A DNA stretch of 64,000 nt, from contig JAQGMF010000030.1 of assembly GCA_028292505.1 (NCBI GenBank), positions 62,001-126,000 on the forward strand, given 5' to 3'. Made by a program: the position numbers and the translations under genes. Numbering within the stretch: position 1 is the stretch's first letter; each line of letters opens with the position of its first letter. The notes under the pieces are model-generated. The model did no database searches. It saw only the letters and a program-made list of their open reading frames with translations, and was not told where the DNA came from. Shown in pieces: positions 10,321 to 18,752 of the stretch. The stretch is from Rhodocyclales bacterium (lineage in GTDB: Bacteria; Pseudomonadota; Gammaproteobacteria; Burkholderiales; Rhodocyclaceae).

Positions 10321-10626
10321 TCAGAAAAACGGCGGCGTATTACGCACTTGCGGTAGGCGGAGCGACGATTCGCGGCGTGGCGAACTGAGCGCTTCAAGCT
10401 CTCCACGAAAAAGCGTATCCGCCTGATCGGCACAAGAATAGACGACCTCGACCCAATGCTCGAACGCGCGTCGTGCCTCGCGCAGCGATTCTTCAAGCCG
10501 GGTACGGTCGATTTCGCCGCTACGCTCGAAACTCACCATTTCCTTGAACACAATATTGAGATCGTGCTGAAGCTCCTGGTTGCTGCCATGAAAAGCATGC
10601 GTTTTTTCGTCGCGAAAACTGGCCAT
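10321..10626 (-). CDS. Conserved-looking hypothetical protein (101 aa)
   Basis: A soluble, highly charged 101-residue protein predicted to be mostly helical, for example ELQHDLNIVFKEMVSFERSG and ESLREARRAFEHWVEVVY. It has no signal peptide and no membrane segment. A good ribosome-binding site (AGAGGAG on the minus strand) lies about 8 nt before the ATG, and its stop abuts the stop of the convergent SDR gene without overlap, both of which suggest a real gene. No family was recognised. Confidence 0.6.
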   Translation of the reverse strand: MASFRDEKTHAFHGSNQELQHDLNIVFKEMVSFERSGEIDRTRLEESLREARRAFEHWVEVVYSCADQADTLFRGELEALSSPRRESSLRLPQVRNTPPFF

Positions 10627-10879
10627 TTTCGACTCCTCTGCAAGGCGTAATTACAAGAGCGCAGCCATGGCAAATACTTGCCACCCTCACTTGCGCTGGA
10701 TGGGACGTTCGTCGGCGTGACAAAGCCTCACTCTCGCAGCAAGTCGTATTCCCACTGCGGCCCTGATAAGTCTTCGCGACCTCTCGTTGCGCCAGGTAAG
10801 ACGATGCCAGAGTGCTGGCTAGGTATTTCACCCCCGCGTCTTTACGACAATAGATTATGACAAACGCATTAACAAGAAA

Positions 10880-10910
10880 AAAGCCCGACAGTTCAACACT
10901 GTCAGGCTTT
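10880..10910 (-). terminator. Rho-independent terminator of the kdgA-kdgK operon
   Basis: The arms AAAGCC-c-GACAGT and ACTGTC-a-GGCTTT pair over 12 base pairs with one mismatch around a five-base loop. Read on the minus strand, the stem runs directly into GGGCTTTTTTCTT, a proper U-tract, which fits termination of the kdgA-kdgK transcript 140 nt after its last stop codon. Confidence 0.85.
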
Positions 10911-10926
10911 TGCTTTTAACCCAAGC

Positions 10927-11049
10927 CACAAATTTGTGCAGGGCGCGTAGCGAGCGGAGTCGAGGTCGAAACGAGGAGCGGATACGTACGCAAGTACGTT
11001 GAGCACCGGAGTTTCGAGATCGGCCCGCGTAGTAGCGCAATGCGCAAAT
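10927..11049. repeat. Hairpin-rich palindromic intergenic element
   Basis: The element starts with the perfect palindrome CACAAATTTGTG (10927-10938). Its outer ends, AAATTTGTGCA and the inverted AAATTTGCGCA, form imperfect terminal inverted repeats. Inside lie GTCGAAAC and an opposed GTTTCGAGA, plus ACGTACGCAAGTACGT. Parts (ACAAATTTG and AAGTACGTTG) recur just after panC near 3834-3863, so it may belong to a dispersed family. Confidence 0.5.
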
Positions 11050-12150
11050 TTAGCGAATGACGCGGGCTCCTTTGCCCTTCATCGCGGCTTCGACTTCTTC
11101 CACACGAACCATCGAGGTGTCGCCCGGCGTCGACATGGCCAGCGCCCCATGTGCCGCACCGTATTCGACAGCCGCCTGCGGGCCCTTGCCTTCGAGGAAA
11201 CCGTAAGCCAGACCAGAAGCGAAACCGTCACCACCACCGACACGGTCGTAGATTTCCAGGTTTTCGCGCTTCATCGATTGGTACAGTTCGCCCTGGTAGT
11301 ACAGCAGCGCGGACCAGTCGTTGAAAGTGGCCGTGGTGGCCTTGCGCAGCGTGGTGGCTGCAACCTTGAAGTTGGGGAATTCGGCCACAGCAGCCTGAAT
11401 CATTTTCTTGAAGCTGTCGGTTTCGATCTTGGTCAGGTGCTCGTCAGCGCCTTCCACCTCGAAGCCCAGACAGGCGGTGAAGTCTTCTTCGTTACCGATC
11501 ATGACATCGCAATACTTGGCAATATTGCGATTGATCTTCTGCGCGCCTTCCTTGCCGCCCTGGCTCTTCCACAGCGATGCGCGGTAGTTCAAGTCGTACG
11601 CAACGACGGTGCCGTACTTCTTGGCGACTTCAACCGCTTCGATCACGGCTTCGGACGTGTTCGATGCCAGCGCAGCGAAAATGCCACCGGTCTGGAACCA
11701 GCGCACGCCTTCTTCGCCAAATAGTTTTTCCCAATTGACTTCACCAGGACGAATTTGCGAAGCAGCCGAGTGGCCACGATCGGAGCAGCCCAGCGCCGGA
11801 CGAATGCCGAAGCCCTTCTCCGTGAAGTTCAGGCCGACGCGGGTGTTCTTGCCCAGACCGTCGAAATCGCGCCAGATGACGTGCGACATATCCACGCCGC
11901 CTTGCATGATGAAGTCTTCGACCAACCAGCCGAGATCGTTCTTCGGCAGCGCGGTCACGACGGCAGCGCGCTTGCCCCAGCACTTGCGCATGGCGCGCGC
12001 GACGTTGTACTCGCCACCGCCTTCCCACACCTGGAAGCTACGGGCATTGCGCACGCGGCCGAAGCCCGGATCGAAGCGCAGCATGACTTCGCCGAAGGAC
12101 ACGCAGTCCCACTTGGTATCGGCGACGGATTTGATGATCAGTTCAGACAT
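11050..12150 (-). CDS. kdgK: 2-dehydro-3-deoxygluconokinase (PfkB-family sugar kinase)
   Basis: A 366-residue PfkB-family carbohydrate kinase. It shows the N-terminal substrate loop VWEGGGEYNVARAM, a central NEEDF motif, and the catalytic anion-hole signature DRVGGGDGFASG near residue 300. Identification as KDG kinase (KDG + ATP to KDPG) comes from its position 21 nt downstream of KDPG aldolase on the same strand, with an AGAGGA ribosome-binding site between them. Together the two genes turn KDG from uronates or alginate into pyruvate and glyceraldehyde-3-phosphate. At 366 residues it is longer than E. coli KdgK (about 309). A ribokinase-like kinase for a related sugar acid is the alternative. 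Confidence 0.88.
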   Translation of the reverse strand: MSELIIKSVADTKWDCVSFGEVMLRFDPGFGRVRNARSFQVWEGGGEYNVARAMRKCWGKRAAVVTALPKNDLGWLVEDFIMQGGVDMSHVIWRDFDGLGKNTRVGLNFTEKGFGIRPALGCSDRGHSAASQIRPGEVNWEKLFGEEGVRWFQTGGIFAALASNTSEAVIEAVEVAKKYGTVVAYDLNYRASLWKSQGGKEGAQKINRNIAKYCDVMIGNEEDFTACLGFEVEGADEHLTKIETDSFKKMIQAAVAEFPNFKVAATTLRKATTATFNDWSALLYYQGELYQSMKRENLEIYDRVGGGDGFASGLAYGFLEGKGPQAAVEYGAAHGALAMSTPGDTSMVRVEEVEAAMKGKGARVIR

Positions 12151-12171
12151 TTTTTGTCGTCCTCTTGTCGA

Positions 12172-12858
12172 TTACTTGGAAGCCAGTTCGGCCTTGATGG
12201 TCTTGATGAGTTGAACGGTTTCGCGAACCTTCTTCTCAATGCCAGCGTAATCCTTGGCCTTGAGCAGTTCCTTGGTGATCAGGTTGCTGCCGATACCGCA
12301 GGCAACTATGCCAGCGCCATACCACTTGCGCAGCGACTCTTCGGTCGGCTCGACGCCGCCCGTAGGCATGATGCGCGTCCAGGGCATTGGGCCCATGACG
12401 CTCTTGACGAACTCGGGACCGCCAACGGAGGAACCCGGGAATACCTTGACGATTTCGCAGCCAAGCTCTTGTGCGTCGCCAATCTCGGTAGCAGAGCCGC
12501 AGCCTGGGCTGTACGGAATGCCACGGCGGTTACAGACCTTGGCCACATCGGCATTGAGCAGCGGGCCAACAATGAATTTTGCGCCATTGGCGATGAAGAT
12601 GCCGGCGGTCGGTGCATCGACGATGGAGCCGACGCCCATGATCACGGACGGATCAACCTTGGCGAAGTGACGGGTTACTTCGTAGAACACGTGGGAGGCG
12701 AAATCACCACGGTTGGTGAACTCAATGCACTTGGCACCGCCATTGGCGCAAGCCTGGATCACGTTCTTGCACACTTCGACGTCCGGATCGTAGAACACCG
12801 GAATCGCGGCTTGTTCCATCATCGCCGACAGAACTGCCATGCGGTCTTTAGCTGCCAT
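12172..12858 (-). CDS. kdgA: KDPG / 4-hydroxy-2-oxoglutarate aldolase
   Basis: A 228-residue class I aldolase of the Eda/KdgA family that cleaves KDPG to pyruvate and glyceraldehyde-3-phosphate. The active-site residues are present: Glu46 and Arg50 in IEFTNR, and the Schiff-base lysine Lys138 in VKVFPGSSVGG. The stretch GIPYSPGCGS differs from the E. coli type (AIPLIPG...) but keeps the substrate loop. It is the first gene of the kdgA-kdgK operon, preceded by the ribosome-binding site GGGAGAG. It can serve both edd (Entner-Doudoroff) and KdgK products. Confidence 0.92.
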   Translation of the reverse strand: MAAKDRMAVLSAMMEQAAIPVFYDPDVEVCKNVIQACANGGAKCIEFTNRGDFASHVFYEVTRHFAKVDPSVIMGVGSIVDAPTAGIFIANGAKFIVGPLLNADVAKVCNRRGIPYSPGCGSATEIGDAQELGCEIVKVFPGSSVGGPEFVKSVMGPMPWTRIMPTGGVEPTEESLRKWYGAGIVACGIGSNLITKELLKAKDYAGIEKKVRETVQLIKTIKAELASK

Positions 12859-13188
12859 TGAAACTCTCCCAAAAAGGAATTTTCGACACCGCGAAGTTAC
12901 GGTGCCCGAATCAGCTCGCTATTTTGAGGCAATGGGCACTCAGGATCAAGGGAAGTGCTTGCGGATACGGCCGGATGGCGTGGGAAAATCGCACGTTTTT
13001 GATGGAGTGCAAGAGATCGCCTTGCATGTCACCACGGAATCGCCAGTGCTCTATTGCTTTGAGGAACTACTGGCTTTTCTAGAAACGAACCTGCCCTTTT
13101 GGGCAAGCTTCTGACCAACCATTGTGTGAGATACAGGAGCCCCTGCTGGTATCTGCCAGCAGAACCTTCAACCTCAGGGAGACCAAGA
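12859..13188. other. 330-nt divergent intergenic region (kdgA / lipoprotein operon)
   Basis: This stretch holds the leaders of two divergent operons. A CACCG/CGGTG hairpin (12887-12904) lies in the kdgA leader. On the other side a TGCCC-TTTT-GGGCA hairpin (13092-13105) and a perfect seven-pair hairpin CTGCTGG/CCAGCAG (13143-13162) precede the lipoprotein genes. An open frame at 12839-13114 has no ribosome-binding site or recognisable features and is not called. Confidence 0.5.
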
Positions 13189-13545
13189 ATGCATTATCGT
13201 GCGACCTTGTCGCTTTTTTCACGGTGGGCAATGCCACTGCTGCTTCTCGCAGCATGTTCATCCGACCCGGTAAATATTGCTCCTCTGCCACCAGTAAAGT
13301 ATCAAGTTCTCGGCAAAGCAGAAGGCCAAGGATGTGGCTCGCTTGGTGTTCTGGCGACGGCTTACTACGCGATACCTATGGGTTTGAATGGCCGAGTCGC
13401 CGCAGCTTATCAAAATGCCATAGAAAGCGTTCCTGGCGCGACAGGCCTCATTAATGTTGAAATCAAAGAAAACTGGTTCTGGTGGGTAATCGGAACGGCA
13501 CGCTGTACAACGGTCAGCGGCGATGCAATCAAGGAGGTGAAATAA
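13189..13545 (+). CDS. Lipoprotein, first of a tandem paralogous pair
   Basis: A 118-residue predicted lipoprotein with a signal peptide and lipobox LLAAC. The mature part has a glycine-rich hydrophobic segment, AYYAIPMGLNGRVAAAYQNA, and a conserved end, NVEIKENWFWWVIGTARCTT. The following gene encodes a protein of the same design, so the two are paralogues. The ATG at 13189 gives a clean signal peptide and is preceded by AGGGAGACC. The stop overlaps the next start (TAATG), so they are cotranscribed and coupled. They resemble small TRL-type lipoproteins; the function is unknown. Confidence 0.78.
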   Translation: MHYRATLSLFSRWAMPLLLLAACSSDPVNIAPLPPVKYQVLGKAEGQGCGSLGVLATAYYAIPMGLNGRVAAAYQNAIESVPGATGLINVEIKENWFWWVIGTARCTTVSGDAIKEVK

Positions 13546-13898
13546 TGAAACCATTGGTCAAATCCTTGTTTGTTACGCTCGTGGCTGCCTGTCTACTTGC
13601 TGGCTGTGCCGGCACCCCGGTCAAGATTGCGGGCGTGCAGGACCGAGCGCAAGTGGATCTCACAAAGGGGCGTCAGATTTCGGCAAGCGCCTCTGGTTTC
13701 CAGTTGCTTCTGCTAATCCCAATAGCCATCAATGGCCGGCATGAAGCCGCATATCGCGATCTGTTGGCACAGGCGGGCGACAGCGTTATTGCAGATGTGA
13801 AAATCACCGAGTCGTGGAAGTACGCTTTCGTGGGAACTATCTATACAACTACGATGGAAGCAACCGCCTATCCCAAGATTGTTGCCCCTGCCAAATAA
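13545..13898 (+). CDS. Lipoprotein, second of a tandem paralogous pair
   Basis: A 117-residue predicted lipoprotein with lipobox LLAGC. It shares the first gene's plan: a hydrophobic glycine/isoleucine segment (LLLIPIAINGRHEAAYRDL) and the closing motif ADVKITESWKYAFVGTIYTT. A very strong ribosome-binding site, AAGGAGGTG, lies 6 nt before the ATG, so this member may be made in larger amounts than its partner. It is convergent with dnaE2, with an inverted repeat between them. Confidence 0.8.
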   Translation: MKPLVKSLFVTLVAACLLAGCAGTPVKIAGVQDRAQVDLTKGRQISASASGFQLLLLIPIAINGRHEAAYRDLLAQAGDSVIADVKITESWKYAFVGTIYTTTMEATAYPKIVAPAK

Positions 13899-13911
13899 CC
13901 TTTGCCGTTAA

Positions 13912-13947
13912 TGGTGGGAGAAGGAAACTGCAATCCGACTCCCACCA
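13912..13947. terminator. Hairpin between convergent lipoprotein operon and dnaE2
   Basis: The arms TGGTGGGAG and CTCCCACCA pair perfectly over nine bases around an 18-base loop, 14 nt after the lipoprotein stop. There is no T-run, so its role as a terminator for either strand is uncertain. Confidence 0.4.
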
Positions 13948-13974
13948 ACACTATCCGTCTATTGCGTTCGCGTT

Positions 13975-16900
13975 TCAGTGGAAATCCCGACTCGTCACGT
14001 TCAAAGCGCCCAGCCACGGCGACAGGTCGACCAGCCGCTTGGCCACCAGCATCACGACATTATTTTCGGACTGCAACTGGCCGAACACGCCGAGCAGTTG
14101 TGCGCTCAGCACTTCGCGCCGCTGTTTTTGCGCCAACCACGGATGCACGATCACATTGATCACGCCGGTTTCATCCTCCAACGTGATGAAAACGCTTTTC
14201 GCTGAACCCGGTTTCTGCCGACAAGTCACGATACCCGCCACGCGCCCCGCTGCCCGATCCGCGCTCTGGCGGATTTCCACCGTCGGACGAAAACGCCGTT
14301 CCGTCAATTTATGACGGAGTAATTCGACGGGATGACGCCCCAGCGTCAGGCCGGTAGCGTGAAAGTCTGCCACGATGTTTTCGCCTTCGCTCGGCGCGGG
14401 AAGTTCGACGTGCGCTTCAGGCGGCGGCGCCGCGTCAAAGAGGTCGCCTTGCAATTGCACCCCGCTGACCTGCCACGCAGCCTGACGCCGATGACCGCTG
14501 AGCGATGACAAGGCATTGGCTGCGGCCAGGCGGCGCATGTCGATGGCATTGAGGCCGGCACGTAACGCCAGGTCTTCCACGCCGCTGAAAGCGCGCACGC
14601 CGCGCGCCACGCCGATGCGCTCGGCAGCGTCCTGCGAAAAGCCCTTGATCTCGCGAAAACCCAGGCGCACAGCCGGTCTGCGGGCAGTCTTGCTTTCCAG
14701 TCTGCAGCCCCAGTCGCTCACGCCCACGTCGACCGGCTCGACGCGCACGCCGTGACTGCGCGCATCCTGCACAAGCTGCGGTGGCGGGTAGAAACCCATC
14801 GGCTGACTGTTGAGCAAGGCACACAGGAAAGCTTCCGGCTCGTGGCATTTGACCCACGAGGACACATAGGCCAGCAGCGCAAAACTGGCGGCATGCGATT
14901 CGGGAAAGCCGTATTCGCCGAAACCCGAAATCTGTCGGCAAAGCGCCTCGGCAAATTCAGGCTTGAGCCCTTTCCTGTGCATGCCTTTCCGCAATTTTTC
15001 CTTGAACCTGTCGACATGGCCGGTGTGCTTCCAGGACGCCATAGCGCGACGCAGTTGGTCCGCCTCGCTCAGGGTGAAATCGGCGGCGACCACGGCGAGC
15101 TGCATGACCTGTTCCTGGAAGATCGGCACGCCCCAGGTCCGCGCCAGGACCGCATCGATTTCCGGTGTGATCTGCTGTACCGGTTTTTTTTCGGCATGAC
15201 CCTTGAGATAGGGATGCACCATGCCACCCTGGATCGGGCCGGGCCGCACGATGGCCACCTGTACGACAAGGTCATAATATTCGCGCGGTCGCAGACGCGG
15301 CAGCATCGACATCTGCGCGCGCGACTCGATCTGGAACACACCCACCGTGTCGGCCTTGCAGATCATGTCGAAGGTGGCTGTATCTTTCGCCGGAATATCA
15401 TCGATGCTCCAGTGTTCGCCGCGCCGCACCGACATCCAGTTCAGCGCTCGGCGAATCACCGTCAGCATGCCCAGCGCCAGCACGTCGACCTTGAGCAGGC
15501 CGAGCGATTCGAGATCATCCTTGTCCCACTGTATGACGGAACGCTCGGCCATGGCAGCGTTCTCGATCGGCACCAAGCGCGACAACGGCCCCTGCGAGAT
15601 GACGAAGCCGCCGACATGTTGCGACAGGTGCCGCGGAAAGTGCCGCAGTGCTTCGGCCAGCGCCAGCCACTTGGCAACGCGCGGGCTTTTCAGGCTGAGG
15701 CCGATTGCGGCAAGGCGCGCAGGCAGTTCATCGCGCCGATCCCACCACGCCAGCGAACGCGTTAAGGCGGAGATTTCCGCTTCGCCGAAGCCCAACGCAC
15801 TGCCGACATCGCGCAACGAACTCTTGGTGCGATAACGGATCACCGTCGCCGCCAGTGCGGCACGCTCGCGTGTGTATTTGCGATAGATGTACTGGATGAC
15901 CTCTTCACGACGCTCGTGCTCGAAATCCACGTCGATGTCCGGCGGCTCGTCGCGCTCGCGCGACAGGAAGCGCTCGAACAGCAAGTGCGCGCGCGTCGGG
16001 TCAACCGCCGTAATGCCCAATACATAACACACCGAAGAGTTCGCCGCCGAGCCGCGCCCCTGGCAGAGGATGCCTTCGCTGCGCGCGAACTTCACGATGT
16101 CGTACACCGTCAGGAAAAACGCCTCGTATTTTTTCTCCGCGATCAGTGCCAGCTCTTTCTCTATCTCGGGTCGTACAGTTTCAGGAATGCCATTTGGGTA
16201 GCGTCGCAACAGCCCGGCTTCCGTCTCTTGCCGCAGATAGGAAGTCGGCGTATGGCCCTGCGGCACGATCTCGCCGGGATATTCATAGCCCAGCGTACCC
16301 AGGTCGAAATTGCATCGATCGGCAATGTGCACGCTCTCATCGAGCAACTCGCGCGGGTAGAGACGCGCCAACCGTACGCGCGTGCGCAGATGCCGCTCGC
16401 CGTTCGGAAACAGCGCATGGCCTGCGTCGAAGACGGTCGTGCGCAGGCGAATCGCGGTCAGTGTGTCCTGCAAGGGGCGCCGCTCCTTGACATGCATGTG
16501 CACGTCGCCGCTCGCCATCAAAGGAATGCCACTGGCATCGCTCAGCGCTTGCAAGCAGACAAGGCGCGCCGCATCGTCAGGGCCGCACAACAACTCGACA
16601 GCGATCCACACACGCTGCGGAAAGCGCTCGGCCAACCAGCGCGCATCTTCCACACCAGGCGCTTTATCGGGGAGCCACAGCGCCAGACAATCGGGCACCG
16701 CACCGCGCGGCACGATGGACGTCAGGTCACCACGCAGCAATTGATACTCGCCCTTCTGCGAGCGCCGCCGTGCCAGCGTGATAAGGGCGGAGAGGTTGCC
16801 ATAGCCTTCGCGGTTCTGCGCCAGCAGCACGATTCTCATACCACAATCGAGTGTGAACTCGCTGCCCACGATCAGCTTCGGCATGGGCAGCAATTCCGGC

Positions 16901-17136
16901 ACTTCCCCTCCCGCCTCTGCAGCGCGCTTAGCCTCAGCTACATCCTCTTCGCGCATGTCCTTGAGTGCCTGCCAGGCTTGCACGACGCCTGCCACCGAGC
17001 ACTCGTCGGTGACGGCAAGCGCCGTGTAGCCACGCAAACGCGCCTGCGCCATCAGCTCCGCCGGTTGCGAAGCACCGCGTAGAAAACTGAAGTTGCTGAT
17101 GCAGTGAAGCTCGGCGTAATCGGGGAGCTTGGTCAC
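13975..17136 (-). CDS. dnaE2: Error-prone DNA polymerase III alpha subunit DnaE2 (ImuC)
   Basis: A 1053-residue C-family polymerase. The N-terminal PHP domain begins ELHCISNFSFLRGASQPAEL and includes LAVTDECSVAGVV. The palm has the catalytic motif PDIDVDFEHERREEVIQY. Helix-hairpin-helix and OB-fold regions follow near the C-terminus. The length (1050 rather than about 1160) and the N-terminus are those of DnaE2, the SOS-inducible translesion polymerase that works with ImuA and ImuB, not of the replicative DnaE. It is the last gene of the imuA-imuB-dnaE2 cassette and is separated from imuB by a 121-nt spacer carrying a dispersed repeat. Confidence 0.95.
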   Translation of the reverse strand: MTKLPDYAELHCISNFSFLRGASQPAELMAQARLRGYTALAVTDECSVAGVVQAWQALKDMREEDVAEAKRAAEAGGEVPELLPMPKLIVGSEFTLDCGMRIVLLAQNREGYGNLSALITLARRRSQKGEYQLLRGDLTSIVPRGAVPDCLALWLPDKAPGVEDARWLAERFPQRVWIAVELLCGPDDAARLVCLQALSDASGIPLMASGDVHMHVKERRPLQDTLTAIRLRTTVFDAGHALFPNGERHLRTRVRLARLYPRELLDESVHIADRCNFDLGTLGYEYPGEIVPQGHTPTSYLRQETEAGLLRRYPNGIPETVRPEIEKELALIAEKKYEAFFLTVYDIVKFARSEGILCQGRGSAANSSVCYVLGITAVDPTRAHLLFERFLSRERDEPPDIDVDFEHERREEVIQYIYRKYTRERAALAATVIRYRTKSSLRDVGSALGFGEAEISALTRSLAWWDRRDELPARLAAIGLSLKSPRVAKWLALAEALRHFPRHLSQHVGGFVISQGPLSRLVPIENAAMAERSVIQWDKDDLESLGLLKVDVLALGMLTVIRRALNWMSVRRGEHWSIDDIPAKDTATFDMICKADTVGVFQIESRAQMSMLPRLRPREYYDLVVQVAIVRPGPIQGGMVHPYLKGHAEKKPVQQITPEIDAVLARTWGVPIFQEQVMQLAVVAADFTLSEADQLRRAMASWKHTGHVDRFKEKLRKGMHRKGLKPEFAEALCRQISGFGEYGFPESHAASFALLAYVSSWVKCHEPEAFLCALLNSQPMGFYPPPQLVQDARSHGVRVEPVDVGVSDWGCRLESKTARRPAVRLGFREIKGFSQDAAERIGVARGVRAFSGVEDLALRAGLNAIDMRRLAAANALSSLSGHRRQAAWQVSGVQLQGDLFDAAPPPEAHVELPAPSEGENIVADFHATGLTLGRHPVELLRHKLTERRFRPTVEIRQSADRAAGRVAGIVTCRQKPGSAKSVFITLEDETGVINVIVHPWLAQKQRREVLSAQLLGVFGQLQSENNVVMLVAKRLVDLSPWLGALNVTSRDFH

Positions 17137-17156
17137 GTCATGTGCCCCGCTTCAAC

Positions 17157-17240
17157 GTAGCCTGGATTCCGCTGCACTGTATCCGGGCTATACGTTGCGT
17201 GGCGCACGTTGGGCTTCGCTTTGCTCAGCGCCAACCTACC
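17157..17240. repeat. Dispersed hairpin-forming intergenic repeat between imuB and dnaE2
   Basis: Two adjoining inverted repeats are seen. The first pairs GTAGCCTGGAT with ATCCGGGCTATAC, and the second runs GTTGGGCTTCGC...GCGCCAACCTAC. Sequences of this kind (AGCCCGGAT... and GTAGGTTGG...) are widespread short repeats in proteobacterial genomes. It lies inside the imu operon. Confidence 0.55.
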
Positions 17241-17257
17241 GATTGTGTAGCGAACCA

Positions 17258-18685
17258 TCATGCAAACACCCCATGCAACCACCAGCCCTGCGCATCGCGG
17301 AAAATCCACAACCACTCGCCACGCGCTGAAACCGCGACGTAATAATCGCGCTGGACATCGCCCGTAGCCTCCAGCTCGCCGCGATCCCACCAGCCGCTCT
17401 CGATGCGCTCGGGGCCGGCGATACGCTGCAGAATGCCGCCGTAATGCAGGGCACCGTCACGCTCCTGCAAGACCTGTGGTTTCGGCAATAGCCAGAAAGG
17501 CCGCGGTGGACCGGCCTGCGGCGCGTGGGCTGCGGCACGCTCGACCACCAGCGTTGCGCATTCCGGTCGGTAATCTTCATTTATCTCAATGGCATGCACG
17601 GCCGATTTTCCAAGACGTGCCCGCAGGCGTTCGATCACCGGCTCCAGCGCCTGCGCAGTGCTCTGCGCGAACAAGCCCAAGGTGCTGCCCGGCATGTGCA
17701 CGGGCGTGAAGGCTTCGAGCCGCAGATCGGTCACCGGCGCGCTCAATGCCAGACGTTCCAGGCGCTCGCGCAACACGCGTTCCATGCGCGCCAGATCGCG
17801 CGTCGGACTGGCAAAAGCCAACTCAACATGCGTATCGGCAATGCCATCATCATGCAACAACACCAACTCGCAAGCAGCAACGCCCGAGGCACGCACGCTC
17901 AACCACCCCACTAGACTCGCCAACAGGCGCCGCGCGGCAAACAGCAGCATGGCCGCCTGCTCGACCTTGGCAGGTAATTCCAGTTTCTGCATGAAGGATT
18001 CAGGGAATACGAATTCGCGCCGCAGATCGCGCGCCTCGCCCAATGCCTGCGCCAGTTGCTGCGGCAAGCCGATGCCGAAGCGTCGTGCCAGGCCCGCCGC
18101 CGGCAAGGCAAACAAGGCCTGCAAATGACGCACACCCAGCGAGGCTAGTGTTTGCTGCTCAGCATATGACAAACCAATTACCTCGACCGGCAAAGCCTGC
18201 AAGTATTTTTTGATGCTTTGCGGATCGAGGCAACAAACTTCCTGCCCCGCCCGTGCCAGCCATTGCGCTGCACGCGGCGTCGGCGCCTGCGCCATGTGCA
18301 CGCTGAATCCCTGCGCCACCGCACCGTCGCGAATGAGCGTGCATAAAGTCTCCAGCCCACCAAACAAACGCAGACAGCCCCCGATCTCGATCAGCAATTC
18401 ATCCGATGCGGCGAGACTGACATGCGGCGAAAAACTCCCGGCCCAGCACGCCAGGCGATCCAGCGTCTCCGCTTCCCGTAGCGGCTGGCGTTCATGCGCA
18501 ACTAAACCTGGTACCAGCGCCAGCGCGCCGGAGAGGCGCATGCCCGCAGTCGCGCCCAAGTCCTCGGCCGACACATTGGCGCACACCACGAGATGCTGCG
18601 CCACCGCCACGGCCGGCTGATCCGTCACCTCGAATACTTCAAGCGGCAGGCGATGGAAATGCAAGGCGAGCCAGAGCGTACTCAT
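17258..18685 (-). CDS. imuB: ImuB, Y-family polymerase-like adapter of the mutasome
   Basis: A 475-residue Y-family DNA polymerase homologue that begins MSTLWLALHFHRLPLEVF. The first catalytic acidic residues of active Y-family enzymes are absent (HFHRLPLE in place of the usual DxDxFFA-type motif), as expected of ImuB, which acts as a platform linking DnaE2 and ImuA to the beta clamp. The frame continues upstream to 18823, but the ATG at 18685 gives the family N-terminus and avoids overlap with imuA. It starts 67 nt after imuA and is in the same SOS-controlled operon. Confidence 0.92.
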   Translation of the reverse strand: MSTLWLALHFHRLPLEVFEVTDQPAVAVAQHLVVCANVSAEDLGATAGMRLSGALALVPGLVAHERQPLREAETLDRLACWAGSFSPHVSLAASDELLIEIGGCLRLFGGLETLCTLIRDGAVAQGFSVHMAQAPTPRAAQWLARAGQEVCCLDPQSIKKYLQALPVEVIGLSYAEQQTLASLGVRHLQALFALPAAGLARRFGIGLPQQLAQALGEARDLRREFVFPESFMQKLELPAKVEQAAMLLFAARRLLASLVGWLSVRASGVAACELVLLHDDGIADTHVELAFASPTRDLARMERVLRERLERLALSAPVTDLRLEAFTPVHMPGSTLGLFAQSTAQALEPVIERLRARLGKSAVHAIEINEDYRPECATLVVERAAAHAPQAGPPRPFWLLPKPQVLQERDGALHYGGILQRIAGPERIESGWWDRGELEATGDVQRDYYVAVSARGEWLWIFRDAQGWWLHGVFA

Positions 18686-18752
18686 GGTGCGTCTACTGTG
18701 AATGCCAATGACATCGGCAGTCCACTCCTGGAATACGGCTTTTCTGCATAGC

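Larger units (their letters stand above)
10627..11049. other. 423-nt intergenic region without a gene
   Basis: The region between the small hypothetical gene and the end of kdgK has no convincing coding frame. Its right half carries a transcription terminator (10880-10910) and a hairpin-rich palindromic element (10927-11049), listed separately. In the left half I see nothing definite. Confidence 0.6.

Noticed and set aside
12839..13114. 91-residue plus-strand frame upstream of the lipoprotein operon
   Set aside because: It starts inside kdgA on the other strand, has no ribosome-binding site and no recognisable pattern.
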